A stretch of 42,063 nt of DNA from Erysipelotrichia bacterium (GCA_012520255.1 JAAYOQ010000007.1:1-42063); one strand, 5' to 3'; positions 17,219 through 26,695 are shown, numbered from the stretch's first letter. The notes: a model not told the origin generated them from the letters alone. Program-made: numbers and translations.

Positions 17219-18132
17219 AAACAGAATTAAAACAGATTTTACAACAGGTTTCTGGAATAGATGGTATTCCAAATGGAGCCTATAGTTTCCGTATTAATGG
17301 AATAAGTGAATTACATAACAATAGCGAAAATACTGAAATTGTTAAAAAATCAGATAAACCCGGCATTGATGTAGTTGTAAAACCAAACACCAAAGGAGAA
17401 TTAGTGCATATACCCACCCTTATTGATCATAGTGGTCTTAATGATTTGGTTTACAATGATTTCTTTATCGGTGAAAATAGTGAAATACATATCATTGCAG
17501 GATGTGGCATTCATAACGATGGAATGCACGCTACTCAACATAGTGGTATTCATACTTTCTATATTGGCAAAAATGCAAAAGTAAAATATGAAGAAAAACA
17601 TTACGGACAGGGCCAGGGAACTGGAAATAGAATAATCAGTCCTAAAACCATTATTCATTTAGCCGAAGGCAGTTCACTGGAAATAGATAGTGCCCAAATT
17701 GATGGAGTTGATTATACTAAACGCCTTACCGAAGCAACAATAGGCGATAATGCTTCTTTAACTACAAAAGAAGTCATCCTTACTACTGCTAATCAAACTG
17801 CTTATACTGACTTCCGTATCGAACTTGATGGCAAAAATTCCAGCTGCAGCATTGTCTCTCGCTCGGTAGCTAAAGGAGAATCAAAACAGTTCTTCTACTC
17901 TGTCATTAACGGCAACAATCAGTGTCAGGGCCATTCTGCCTGTGATGCCATAATTATGGATTACGCTACTGTTAAAGCAGTCCCTGATGTTACTGCTAAT
18001 CATGTCGATGCTCAATTGATTCATGAAGCTGCTATTGGTAAAATTGCTGGAGAACAGATTACCAAACTTATGTCATTAGGTTTGAATTATGAAGAAGCGG
18101 AAGCAGAAATCGTTGCTGCTTTCTTAAGATAG
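17215..18132 (+). CDS. sufB: Short SufB/SufD-family Fe-S scaffold protein
   Basis: I start this at TTG 17215, with AAGGAGAG upstream and a 4-bp overlap with sufC; an in-frame ATG at 17185 would sit inside sufC with no ribosome site. The product is 305 residues, against about 420-470 for SufD and SufB. The core beta-helix part is kept: repeated FYIGKNAKV, TIGDNASL strand turns, C243 in GHSACD aligning with the SufB cluster cysteine region, and H270-E271 in LIHEAAIGKI matching the SufB HEA block, then EQ...LMSLGL. The N-terminal domain of SufB is largely missing. No sufS, sufU or second sufB/D follows. This matches the two-gene minimal SUF-like (SmsCB) type. Confidence 0.88.
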   Translation: MKTELKQILQQVSGIDGIPNGAYSFRINGISELHNNSENTEIVKKSDKPGIDVVVKPNTKGELVHIPTLIDHSGLNDLVYNDFFIGENSEIHIIAGCGIHNDGMHATQHSGIHTFYIGKNAKVKYEEKHYGQGQGTGNRIISPKTIIHLAEGSSLEIDSAQIDGVDYTKRLTEATIGDNASLTTKEVILTTANQTAYTDFRIELDGKNSSCSIVSRSVAKGESKQFFYSVINGNNQCQGHSACDAIIMDYATVKAVPDVTANHVDAQLIHEAAIGKIAGEQITKLMSLGLNYEEAEAEIVAAFLR

Positions 18133-18148
18133 GTTAAATTACTAAAAC

Positions 18149-18190
18149 AAAAAAGGCTAGATTCAAATTATTTTAAATCAAGCTTTTTTT
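18149..18190. terminator. Bidirectional terminator between sufB and the MetK-like gene
   Basis: AAAAAAGGCT (18149-18158) pairs with AGCTTTTTTT (18181-18190) with an inner GATT/AATC pairing and two mismatches. It gives T-runs on both strands and lies between two convergent genes. Confidence 0.75.
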
Positions 18191-18195
18191 ATGTG

Positions 18196-18978
18196 CTAAT
18201 ATAATCCCCACTCAGCCAGTTTTTCAAATCCTCCGAGATTATCAATATATTCTTTAGCTATTTTTACAATTTCATCATATGATTTGCCATCTACAGTATC
18301 ATCTCCTATAGCACAGCTGAATTGGACAGTCTGATTAGTCTTTTGGGCTTTCAGAAATGCATAGATATTTACTGAAACATCACATTTAGATAAATCTTTT
18401 CCATGCAATCCTCCACTAGCTACACTATCAGCCATATCACTGCCAGTTTTGTGATTAGTTGCTCCGGCATCCACATTTGTACCTCCAGTCCATTCGCCAA
18501 GAGGATTTACTATGGCCTGAGGATATAGTTGTTTTATCTCTTTGTTGGTAGCATTACTTTGACAAATAACCAACTTTCCTTCATCAAGAATATACTTGCC
18601 ATCACTTGGATATCGGCTATAAATATCACGAGCTATTTTTGAAATCTCTTTCTGTTCTTCTGTTAGTGGAACTCCTTTAAATATTCCATTATCACTGCAT
18701 CTCAGTTTATCTTTTTGAATCGCAGCTAAAGAGGGGTCTTGTTTAACGGATGCAAGATTGACTTTTATATTTCCTGCAATTCTTTTAACAATACCTTCCA
18801 CTTCTTCTTTACTAAATGCTTCACTTGTCTCAGCAATAATATGACATACTCCATATCCTATCAATATTTCGACATCAATCTTGCAATTTGCATTTTTCTC
18901 GTATGCCAAGTCTACTAAGGCTCCAGCAATACGATCGGCCATCTTATCTGGATGGCTTGGATTTACTTTTTCAATCAT
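18196..18978 (-). CDS. Compact S-adenosylmethionine synthetase-like protein
   Basis: A 260-residue protein against about 380-400 for MetK. Recognisable blocks in MetK order: HPDK at 9-12, the CSDNG block matching the GDQG loop, VDAGATNHK matching GDAGLTGRK, then SGGLHGKDLSKCD matching GGGAFSGKDPSKVD, so the phosphate-binding lysines and the following Asp are present. The SESVTEG stretch before HPDK, the R of GRK and the C-terminal HPIY region are absent or changed. Start ATG has AAAGGAGG. It is governed by a SAM-I riboswitch, which supports a SAM-related job. It may be a reduced SAM synthetase or a relative with another substrate. A stand-alone unit; not a fragment by frame-shift. Confidence 0.8.
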   Translation of the reverse strand: MIEKVNPSHPDKMADRIAGALVDLAYEKNANCKIDVEILIGYGVCHIIAETSEAFSKEEVEGIVKRIAGNIKVNLASVKQDPSLAAIQKDKLRCSDNGIFKGVPLTEEQKEISKIARDIYSRYPSDGKYILDEGKLVICQSNATNKEIKQLYPQAIVNPLGEWTGGTNVDAGATNHKTGSDMADSVASGGLHGKDLSKCDVSVNIYAFLKAQKTNQTVQFSCAIGDDTVDGKSYDEIVKIAKEYIDNLGGFEKLAEWGLY

Positions 18979-19006
18979 CTTACCGTCCTCCTTTTACTAC
19001 CTATAA

Positions 19007-19035
19007 CAAAAACACTCAAGATAGCTTCCTGAGTG
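19007..19035 (-). terminator. Riboswitch-controlled terminator
   Basis: On the minus strand CACTCA (19035-19030) pairs with TGAGTG (19018-19013), followed by TTTTTG. The competing antiterminator pairs AAGATA (19048-19043) with TATCTT (19023-19018). It shares bases with the 3' side of riboswitch helix P1 (19051-19046), the standard OFF-switch arrangement. Confidence 0.85.
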
Positions 19036-19045
19036 AAAAAGTTAT

Positions 19046-19125
19046 CTTATCATTCTAGTTTTACCACCTAATTCAATAAGTTGGTGTGATTTCTTCGGGC
19101 TAGTCCCTCCATCACTCTTTATAAG
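19046..19125 (-). ncRNA. SAM-I (S-box) riboswitch
   Basis: Read on the minus strand: helix P1 CTTAT...ATAAG, P2 GTGAT/ATCAC, the conserved core GGAGGGAC and GCCC, then ACCAAC and the P3 partner GGTGGTAA. These are the diagnostic S-box conserved blocks in the right order and spacing; the P4 arm looks short. SAM binding closes P1 and allows the terminator at 19007-19035, so high SAM switches off the MetK-like gene. Confidence 0.92.
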
Positions 19126-19138
19126 ATTTATTTATACT

Positions 19139-19167
19139 ATACTACACAAATTATTATTTAAAATCAA
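19139..19167 (-). promoter_or_regulatory. Promoter of the riboswitch-MetK-like unit
   Basis: On the minus strand TTGATT (19167-19162), 17-bp spacer, TAGTAT (19144-19139). Predicted start is about 19132, just ahead of the riboswitch P1 helix. The -35 is only 7 bp past the rhaB stop codon. Confidence 0.6.
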
Positions 19168-19174
19168 ATATTAT

Positions 19175-20437
19175 TTATTCCATCTGTATTTTTAAATTCC
19201 CTGATGCTGTTGCCTCTATCGGTAGAGCAATAACCTTTTTACCTGTTTTTTGCTCTGTCAAACTGTTTAGAAAACTGTTTTTTGCTCCCCCGCCAACAAT
19301 ATACAGCTCTTTATAACTCTTGCCAGTATTTTTTTCTAATTCTTCAATAGCTTTTTTATAAGACAAAGCTAAAGACTTATAGGCACACCTGAAATAGCCA
19401 TAGATATTATCAGGTTTGCTATTTAAAAGTTTATTAAAAGCCTTTTTCATACTATCAGGCGCCAATAATGATTCATCATTGGCATCAATTGTTTCTTCAA
19501 AACTACTTTCCATAGCCTTATTGACAATTTCAGTTATATCTTCATCTGGACACAGTTCTTTTTGAAGTTCATTAACTAACCATAAACCCATAATATTTTT
19601 CTGATATCTGTTGTAGTTTACTCCGCCTTCATTAGAATAGTTAGATTTCATACTAGCAACATTTGTAATTGGACAAGTTGTTTTTACTCCTAAGAGCGAC
19701 CAGGTTCCTGAAGAAATATAAAGCTGATTACCTTTCATCGGTATTCCTTCTACCGCACTGGCAGTATCATGAGTTGCACACAAAACTACTTTAATGCCAT
19801 CATAATAGCCCAATACTTCTTTAGGCCGATATAATTTGCCAAACAAATGTGCCGGTAAACCAAGTTTACTGATAATCATTTTATCAAATTTTAAACTTTT
19901 ACAGTTGATCATCCCGGTAGTAGTCGCATTGGTAAACTCTTTTTTCTTTACCCCCGTAAGTTTATAAAGCAAGTATTCAGCTATCATCAGAAAATCTGTC
20001 ACACCTTCTAATCTTCCCTGCTTTTTATCGTCATACAGCTGATAAATACTGTTAAATGGCTGATATTGACTTCCGGTACGCTGATATAGTTTTTCAAAAG
20101 GAATAATTGTGTGTACTTCATCAATTACTCTGGAAGTTCTATTGTCTCTATAGGCATAGACAGGTAAAACTTCTTTATCTTTTTTCATTAAGACATAATC
20201 AACTCCCCAGGTATCGATTGATAAAGATACAATCTTATATTTTTTCTTAGCATATTCGATACCCTTTTTAACCTCCTTTAAAAGATAATCAACATCCCAA
20301 ATCAGATGATTATCTTTTTCAATTATGCCATTAGGAAAACGATATACCTGTTGGGTATGCAGCTTTCCATTTTCTTTCCAACCTATAATATGTCTGCCGC
20401 TGGAAGCTCCAATATCAATCGCTAAATAATATTTCAT
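19175..20437 (-). CDS. rhaB: Rhamnulokinase, C-terminally short
   Basis: FGGY-family kinase for L-rhamnulose, giving L-rhamnulose 1-phosphate. Visible: AIDIGASSGRHI at 5-16, LSIDTWGVDYV, the ATHDTASAV block, SSGTWSLLG and the nucleotide-binding GGGAKNSFLNSLTEQKTG near the end. The protein ends at residue 420 with EATASGNLKIQME, where homologues continue for roughly 45-65 residues (family about 465-490). No continuation is seen in any frame before the next promoter. So the kinase has lost its last helices and may be inactive, or still work since the active-site blocks are intact. It starts 6 bp after the rhaA stop. Confidence 0.85.
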   Translation of the reverse strand: MKYYLAIDIGASSGRHIIGWKENGKLHTQQVYRFPNGIIEKDNHLIWDVDYLLKEVKKGIEYAKKKYKIVSLSIDTWGVDYVLMKKDKEVLPVYAYRDNRTSRVIDEVHTIIPFEKLYQRTGSQYQPFNSIYQLYDDKKQGRLEGVTDFLMIAEYLLYKLTGVKKKEFTNATTTGMINCKSLKFDKMIISKLGLPAHLFGKLYRPKEVLGYYDGIKVVLCATHDTASAVEGIPMKGNQLYISSGTWSLLGVKTTCPITNVASMKSNYSNEGGVNYNRYQKNIMGLWLVNELQKELCPDEDITEIVNKAMESSFEETIDANDESLLAPDSMKKAFNKLLNSKPDNIYGYFRCAYKSLALSYKKAIEELEKNTGKSYKELYIVGGGAKNSFLNSLTEQKTGKKVIALPIEATASGNLKIQME

Positions 20438-20443
20438 TCTCTT

Positions 20444-21697
20444 CTAAGTTCTTTTTGAAAGCACATCTCTTTCATATTTTTCAATCTCCTGATACCACTG
20501 GCCATCTTTTGGCTTATTACATCTAGCACAATACTCATCCCAGATTTCAGTAAAAGGCATTGTCTTCAACTCTTCCTGAACAACCATCAGCTGGGTAAAG
20601 TTTTGCTCATCCTGAAGTTTTTTTAGTTCTTCAACAGGCTGAAGCAAACCATATAATAAAGCTTTCTGAACATTTCGATACCCCATAACCCAGGCAGCTA
20701 CTCTATTAATCGAGGCATCAAAATAATCAAGAGCGATATTTACTCTATTAATACCACATCTGACTATTTCCCTGGCAATTTCTTTTGTTTCATCATCAAA
20801 CAGCACCACATGATCACTATCCCATCTGATTGGTCTGGTAATATGCAGGGCAATCTCATCAAAGAAACTCAACAGTGATGGTATCTTGTCTGATACTACT
20901 TCTGTTGGATGATAATGACCATTATCCATTAAAGGGATACACTTATCTCTATTGAATGCAGCATAACTTAAAGCAAACTCAGCTGAACCGGCAGTATAGG
21001 CTTCCACACCGATTCCAAAAACCTTTGATTCGATACAGGGTTTTACTTTATTAAAATCATAAGGTTCCTTTAATATTTCATCCAAACTTTCCCTATAGCG
21101 AATTCTTGGTCCAATTCTATCACCAGGAACATCCTTGAAACCATCACCAGTCCAGATATTCATGATGCAGACATCATTTAACTGCCCAGCCAGATAATTA
21201 GAAATGCGAATGCAGGCTTTACCATGTTCAATCCAGAATTTCCTTGTCTGTTCATCAGCTGAAGAAAGAGTCAGTGGATCACATTTTTCATGCGAGAAGA
21301 ACGTGGGATTAAAATCACACCCCAGTTTTCTTTCTTTACAGAAATCCACCCATTTATCAAAATGCTTTGGCTGAAGTTTATCTCTATCTGCCCAATTACC
21401 ATCTTCAAAAATAGCATAAGAAGCATGAAGATTCAGCTTCGGTTTTCCAGGAATCAACTTTAAAACCATATCAATATCATCCATCAGCTGCTGATAGCTG
21501 CTGGCTCTTCCTGGATAGTTTCCAGTAGTCTGAATTCCTCCAGTTAGCGGTTTTTCTGGATCAGTATCAAAACCACGTACATCATCTCCCTGCCAGCAAT
21601 GTAAACTGACAGAAACATTTTTTAATGTTTCAATAGCCTTTTCTACATCGATCCCCAATTTGGCATATCTTTCCTTAGCTTCATTGTATCTACTCAT
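20444..21697 (-). CDS. rhaA: L-rhamnose isomerase
   Basis: I take the second ATG (21697, MSRYNEAKERYAKLG) because GAGGAG abuts the first one at 21703. 417 residues, the normal length for RhaA. Family blocks: SLHCWQGDDVRGF, GGIQTTGNYPG, LNLHASYAIFE, CDFNPTFFSH, NIWTGDGFKD, MDNGHYHPTE, RWDSDHVVLFDDE, with the metal-binding E, D and H residues in the TIM barrel. Converts L-rhamnose to L-rhamnulose. Lies between the GH3 gene and rhaB in one operon. Confidence 0.97.
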   Translation of the reverse strand: MSRYNEAKERYAKLGIDVEKAIETLKNVSVSLHCWQGDDVRGFDTDPEKPLTGGIQTTGNYPGRASSYQQLMDDIDMVLKLIPGKPKLNLHASYAIFEDGNWADRDKLQPKHFDKWVDFCKERKLGCDFNPTFFSHEKCDPLTLSSADEQTRKFWIEHGKACIRISNYLAGQLNDVCIMNIWTGDGFKDVPGDRIGPRIRYRESLDEILKEPYDFNKVKPCIESKVFGIGVEAYTAGSAEFALSYAAFNRDKCIPLMDNGHYHPTEVVSDKIPSLLSFFDEIALHITRPIRWDSDHVVLFDDETKEIAREIVRCGINRVNIALDYFDASINRVAAWVMGYRNVQKALLYGLLQPVEELKKLQDEQNFTQLMVVQEELKTMPFTEIWDEYCARCNKPKDGQWYQEIEKYERDVLSKRT

Positions 21698-21734
21698 AAC
21701 CATCTCCTCACTCTTCTTAAACTGTTTTTTACTT

Positions 21735-24086
21735 TTAACCTTTTATCATCTTGATAAGACCTTTAATAAAATGACCATTAGCCATTTCTACCAGTCCCTT
21801 AAAGATACCTCCTTTAATGCCACCGCTTATCTGCATCGATCTTAAAGGAGCTCCAGCGCTGGAATTCATCAGCATCACAAAATCAGGATTATCATAATCA
21901 ATTTTTCCATCAAACCCTTTAGAAATGACTTTTTCTACTGCCTTATACATAATCTTCATTATCAATGAATGATCTTTCATTTCCATAACGGAATTATCCA
22001 TTGTAAACTGTCCTTTGACAAGTTTAACTGGAACATATTTTCTACCTAGCATCTTCTGCCAGTTTTCTAAAGTAATGTTTCCTTTACAGTTTTCATACCA
22101 GCTATCCTTTTGCCAGTCTGGAACACTTATTTCTACACCGTCAACTTCGATATCCTTATAAAAACAGATATCACGACTTGATGTGGCAATTTCAATACGA
22201 TAGTTACCCTTGACCTTTTTAAATGAACCATCCCAGAGCACAAAATCTTCATCGGTTAATTCAAAGATGACTTCTTTTGATTCATCAGGATTTAAACTTA
22301 TTTTTTCAAACTGTTTTAGCTCTCTTAACGGTCTATGCAGTTGAGGATTATTTTGACCAACATAAAGCTGTACTACTTCACTGCCGGCATATTTTCCGGT
22401 ATTTGTAACTTTAACTTTAACTTTATATTCATCCATTTCAAAATCTTCAAGTTTAAAATCGCTGTAACTTAAACCATAGCCATAAGGCCATCTAACATCT
22501 ACATTGGCTTTATCATAATAACGATAACCCACATAGATACTTTCTAAATACAGGGCATCTCTACTTTTAGCATAATAATCAGCTGATACGACATCACTAT
22601 AATTATATGGCCAGCTTTCTGATAGTTTTCCTGAAGGATTAGCCTTACCAAATAACAGGTTATAACAAGCCTGTCCTGCACCCTGTCCTGGAAGGCCCAT
22701 ATATAGGATTCCCTTTACATTATCTTGCCAAGGGCATTCTACTGCACTGCCACAAAAAAGTACTACTACAGTGTTTTTATTGGCCTTAGCAGCTGTTTCA
22801 ATCATTTTAATATGACCTTCTGGCATCATCATATGTTTTCTATCAAAGCCCTCTGATTCATATTTACTAGGCAATCCGGCAAAAACAACTACAGCTTCAG
22901 CCTTTTGGGCTTTATTTTCTAAATCAGATAAAAGTTCTACTGTTGTATCACCATTTATATCACAACCCTGAGCATAGTCATAAGAACTCAGATAATCAAT
23001 TGGATGTTCTAAGTTTGTCGGATTGACATGACTGCTTCCTGAACCCTGATAGCGAACATCTTTGGCCATATCACCAACAATAAGAATATTTTTATCTTCT
23101 TTTAGCGGTAAAATATCATCTTCATTTTTAAGTAACACCGCTCCTTCTTCAGCTATTTTAACTGCCAGCTGATGATTTTTCCTGTAATCAGCCTTATATT
23201 CTTCTTTAAACAGCTCTTGTGCCTTTAAAGCCATTTTTATTATTCTTTCAGCACACTTATCAATATATGCTTCATCTAAATCACCTTTTTTGACAGCTTC
23301 TAATACATCTTTTTCCATATAGTCACTGCCTCCCGGCATCATTAAATCATTGCCGGCAATAAAGGCTTTAATACGGTTATTCATGCCACCCCAATCCGTT
23401 ACAACCAGACCGTTGAAACCCCACTGTTCTCTTAAGACATCATTTAATAGTTTTTTATTGTCACTGCAGTAAACACCATTAATCTTGTTGTAAGCACTCA
23501 TAACAGTTGCCGGTTCAGCAGTCTTCACCACAATTTCAAAAGCCTTAAGATAAATTTCTCTTAGTGCCCTTTCATCAATTACACTATCTGAAAGTAAACG
23601 ACTTGTTTCTTGTGAATTGCAGGCAAAATGTTTTAATGAACAACCAATACCCTGCGATTGCAGGCCCTTGACAAATTCTGCCGCTAAAATACCTGATTGA
23701 ATTGGATCCTCACTAAAATATTCAAAATTTCTTCCACATAGTGGATTTCTTTTAATATTTATTCCTGGTCCTAATACTACTGCTACATTCTGATTACAAG
23801 CTTCCTCACCGATAGCCTTTCCCATCTGATAAAGCAGCTTTCTGTTCCAAGTGTTGGCTGTTGATACTGCTGATGGAAAACAGGTTGCCGCAACAGAATC
23901 ATTAATACCCAGCATATCAGTAGCTTTTCCAAGTTGTTGTTTTCTAAGTCCTGCAGGACCATCACACATAAAGAAGGATGGAATACTATACTTCTCAAAT
24001 TCTTTGGTCTGCCAAAAAGACTTACCTACACATAACTGAACTTTTTCCTGTAAAGTCATTCTAGTAACAATTTCTTTTATCTTCAT
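21735..24086 (-). CDS. GH3 beta-glycosidase (beta-glucosidase-like)
   Basis: A 783-residue glycoside hydrolase family 3 enzyme without a signal peptide, so cytoplasmic. The (beta/alpha)8 domain covers ~1-290: CDGPAGLR 41-48, substrate-binding K152-H153 in LKHFACN, and nucleophile D231 in VVTDWGG. The alpha/beta sandwich with the general acid region is ~310-520, and a fibronectin III-like domain ~540-620, then a ~130-residue tail. Co-transcribed with the GH78 rhamnosidase; together they could strip rhamnose and then glucose from rutinose- or neohesperidose-type glycosides (inference). The exact sugar specificity cannot be read. Confidence 0.92.
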   Translation of the reverse strand: MKIKEIVTRMTLQEKVQLCVGKSFWQTKEFEKYSIPSFFMCDGPAGLRKQQLGKATDMLGINDSVAATCFPSAVSTANTWNRKLLYQMGKAIGEEACNQNVAVVLGPGINIKRNPLCGRNFEYFSEDPIQSGILAAEFVKGLQSQGIGCSLKHFACNSQETSRLLSDSVIDERALREIYLKAFEIVVKTAEPATVMSAYNKINGVYCSDNKKLLNDVLREQWGFNGLVVTDWGGMNNRIKAFIAGNDLMMPGGSDYMEKDVLEAVKKGDLDEAYIDKCAERIIKMALKAQELFKEEYKADYRKNHQLAVKIAEEGAVLLKNEDDILPLKEDKNILIVGDMAKDVRYQGSGSSHVNPTNLEHPIDYLSSYDYAQGCDINGDTTVELLSDLENKAQKAEAVVVFAGLPSKYESEGFDRKHMMMPEGHIKMIETAAKANKNTVVVLFCGSAVECPWQDNVKGILYMGLPGQGAGQACYNLLFGKANPSGKLSESWPYNYSDVVSADYYAKSRDALYLESIYVGYRYYDKANVDVRWPYGYGLSYSDFKLEDFEMDEYKVKVKVTNTGKYAGSEVVQLYVGQNNPQLHRPLRELKQFEKISLNPDESKEVIFELTDEDFVLWDGSFKKVKGNYRIEIATSSRDICFYKDIEVDGVEISVPDWQKDSWYENCKGNITLENWQKMLGRKYVPVKLVKGQFTMDNSVMEMKDHSLIMKIMYKAVEKVISKGFDGKIDYDNPDFVMLMNSSAGAPLRSMQISGGIKGGIFKGLVEMANGHFIKGLIKMIKG

Positions 24087-24121
24087 ATTATTTTTCCTCT
24101 CTTCAAATAAAGCTTATTTGA

Positions 24122-26680
24122 TTATTCTTCATAAATGGTAACTCCTGCCTTCTGAAGATATGTTTTCCCAGAAGGAAGAATTACTTTGCCAGTACAGTTA
24201 GCTGGTATTTCGACAGTATATTTATAACCATTTTCCGTTTTTTCCCAGCCTGATTTTATCAGCCCGTAAATACTCTGATACTGAGTGTTGGCATACTTGA
24301 AATTACCACCCGGTAGAGGTTTGATTTCAAAGCGATTTTCATAAGCTAGGTTAATTCCACACATTGACTCAAACAGCCAGCTGCAAACAGCTCCTTTAGA
24401 ATAATGATTTAAAGAACATAATCCCACATTGGAGTTGGCATTACCTTCCCAGGCTTCCCAGATAGTTGTCGCTCCATGTTTTGGCATTGACAGCCAACCT
24501 GGAAGCTGTTCATTTTCTAACAGTCTATAGGCATATTCCTTATCAATTGTTTCCAGCACATATAGGATAAGTGGGGTGGATAAAAATCCCGTTGACAGCC
24601 TCCAACCATAATTATCCAAGGCCTCTATCAGTCTTTTTTTGGCATATTCTCTTTGTTTCTCATTTAACAAATCAAAATACAGCGGTCTGACAAGTCTGGC
24701 CTGTCGGTCAGTGTCCAGACTATATTCTGGACATTTTTCTCTTAAAGCTTGATATGACTTACGACATTTATCAGCGAAACTTCTATAGTCCTTTGCTTCT
24801 TTTTCATTGCCCAGTATTGTTTCAATTTCACTCATCAAATCCATAATATGAATTGTATAGGCTGTTGCTGTTTCCGGATGAGTGATAACACAATCTTTCC
24901 AATGCATCTTATGGACATCTTCAGGTTCAGCCCACTCACCATAATGCTGTCCGGAATTGTTGAGATATCTTTTTTCTTCACTATTTAGTTTAAGTTTTTT
25001 GGCAGTTGGATAAAAGCTGCCCACTCTTTTTTGAACAAATCTGGCATATTTTCTCATTTTTTTGATATATCTTTTTAAAATTTCTTCATCGTGATATTTA
25101 CCATACAATACACAGGGAATAATGATCCCAGCATCAGCCCAGCCGCTTGAACCGTTCATCGCATACATATAAAAGTCTGCTCCTCCATCAGGAACTATAT
25201 GAGGCAGGCAGCCATCTTTTCTTTGCCAAAGATACATGTCTTTAATAAACTTTTCCCCAAATGTTCGATAATCAAATAAATAAGAAGCAGTATTACAGAA
25301 AATCTGAGCATCACCAGTCCATCCATGCCTTTCTCTGGTTGGACAATCAGTTGGAAGATCATTACTGTTACTTTTGGCACTCCAGATAGTCGCCTGAACA
25401 AATTGATTCAACAGTTTATTAGAGCTATCAAACCAGCCAGTTTGCTGAATATCGCTATAGACAGCAATCGAAGTAAAATCTTCAGGTTCAAATTCCACAT
25501 CGGTTTCCACTAAAACATATTGAAAGCCAAAAATCGCAAATCTACTCTTATACTCGTTTAACCCTTCCTTGCAGGTATATTTGATTTCCTGTAAAGGGGT
25601 TGTTTTATTTTTCATTTTCAACTGGATATTTCTTTGAGTAAACTCACCATCAAAATCCAGCATCTCTCCAAAACGCAGATATATTGTTCGTCCTTTTTTT
25701 GCATGAACTTTAAAGCTGATATATCCGGCTATATTTTGAGAAAAATCTAAAACCTTTTTTCCTTTGGGAGTAATAATCAGCTTTGGTTTAAAATTCTCAT
25801 GTTCTTTTACTAAAACATTGTTGGAAGCAGTTGGAATAACATTATGAGTTGTCTCTTTAGCGTAATCATTATAGGAAGGCTTCATATTGGCATCAACAAT
25901 TTCTCCATCCTTGTTATCTGCAAAACGTATACTGCCATCATTAGACCAACTCCAGCTTTTATCCGTAATAACAGTTTCTTTTCTACCATCATTATACTCC
26001 ATAACCAGCTGCGCCAGTATTTTTGTTTCTTTACCATATTGATTTCTTAAACCCCAGGAACCAACTGAACCTCGATACCAGCCATCTGCCAGCATTACTT
26101 CTATGAAATTGCTTCCCTGTTTTAAATAAGCTGTTACATCATAACTCTGATAATGTATCTTTTTACGATAATCGGTTATACCTGGAGTCATTATGGCATC
26201 ACTGACCTTAATTCCATTAATACTTGCCTCATACAGTCCACAGGCAGTAATATAAAGTCTGGCCTTTTTTAATTTGTCACATTCAAATTCTTTTTTAAAA
26301 CAATCAACAGGATAACGATTTCTCTTGTTAATTTTATAGTTGCCAGTAATCCATTTGGCTGGCCATTTCTTATTTTCTGGTAAACCTGTTTCAAAATATG
26401 CTTCTGCATACTCTGAAACATTGTCTTTTTCATCAAATACTCTTACCTTCCAGTTAACCCTGCTACAATAGTTTACCGGTTTCTTATTCCAGCAATATTT
26501 CATTGAAGAACTAAATACTTTTCCTGTATCCACAAGCAGCCGGCCATTTTCATCTTCAGCAATCAGCTGAAAAGCTTTTTGTTCAATACAGTCTTCTACA
26601 TTCCAGAAAAGACGTGGTGAAAGAATATTGATACCAATTGGATTAGTCAGATATTCTGTTTTTAATCTTACTGCTTTCAT
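24122..26680 (-). CDS. GH78 alpha-L-rhamnosidase
   Basis: Start set at ATG 26680 (MKAVRLKTEYLTNP) with AAGGTGAT upstream; a TTG two codons earlier is less well placed. 852 residues, no signal peptide. N-terminal beta-sandwich domains (~1-310), then the GH78 concanavalin-like and (alpha/alpha)6 barrel with LPTDCPTRERHGWTGDAQIF around residue 440-460, the conserved acidic catalytic segment, and later LPGWLSMPKHGATTIWEAWEG. C-terminal beta domain. Releases terminal alpha-L-rhamnose from glycosides taken up by the transporter encoded 15 bp upstream. Confidence 0.95.
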   Translation of the reverse strand: MKAVRLKTEYLTNPIGINILSPRLFWNVEDCIEQKAFQLIAEDENGRLLVDTGKVFSSSMKYCWNKKPVNYCSRVNWKVRVFDEKDNVSEYAEAYFETGLPENKKWPAKWITGNYKINKRNRYPVDCFKKEFECDKLKKARLYITACGLYEASINGIKVSDAIMTPGITDYRKKIHYQSYDVTAYLKQGSNFIEVMLADGWYRGSVGSWGLRNQYGKETKILAQLVMEYNDGRKETVITDKSWSWSNDGSIRFADNKDGEIVDANMKPSYNDYAKETTHNVIPTASNNVLVKEHENFKPKLIITPKGKKVLDFSQNIAGYISFKVHAKKGRTIYLRFGEMLDFDGEFTQRNIQLKMKNKTTPLQEIKYTCKEGLNEYKSRFAIFGFQYVLVETDVEFEPEDFTSIAVYSDIQQTGWFDSSNKLLNQFVQATIWSAKSNSNDLPTDCPTRERHGWTGDAQIFCNTASYLFDYRTFGEKFIKDMYLWQRKDGCLPHIVPDGGADFYMYAMNGSSGWADAGIIIPCVLYGKYHDEEILKRYIKKMRKYARFVQKRVGSFYPTAKKLKLNSEEKRYLNNSGQHYGEWAEPEDVHKMHWKDCVITHPETATAYTIHIMDLMSEIETILGNEKEAKDYRSFADKCRKSYQALREKCPEYSLDTDRQARLVRPLYFDLLNEKQREYAKKRLIEALDNYGWRLSTGFLSTPLILYVLETIDKEYAYRLLENEQLPGWLSMPKHGATTIWEAWEGNANSNVGLCSLNHYSKGAVCSWLFESMCGINLAYENRFEIKPLPGGNFKYANTQYQSIYGLIKSGWEKTENGYKYTVEIPANCTGKVILPSGKTYLQKAGVTIYEE

Positions 26681-26695
26681 GTACAATCACCTTTT

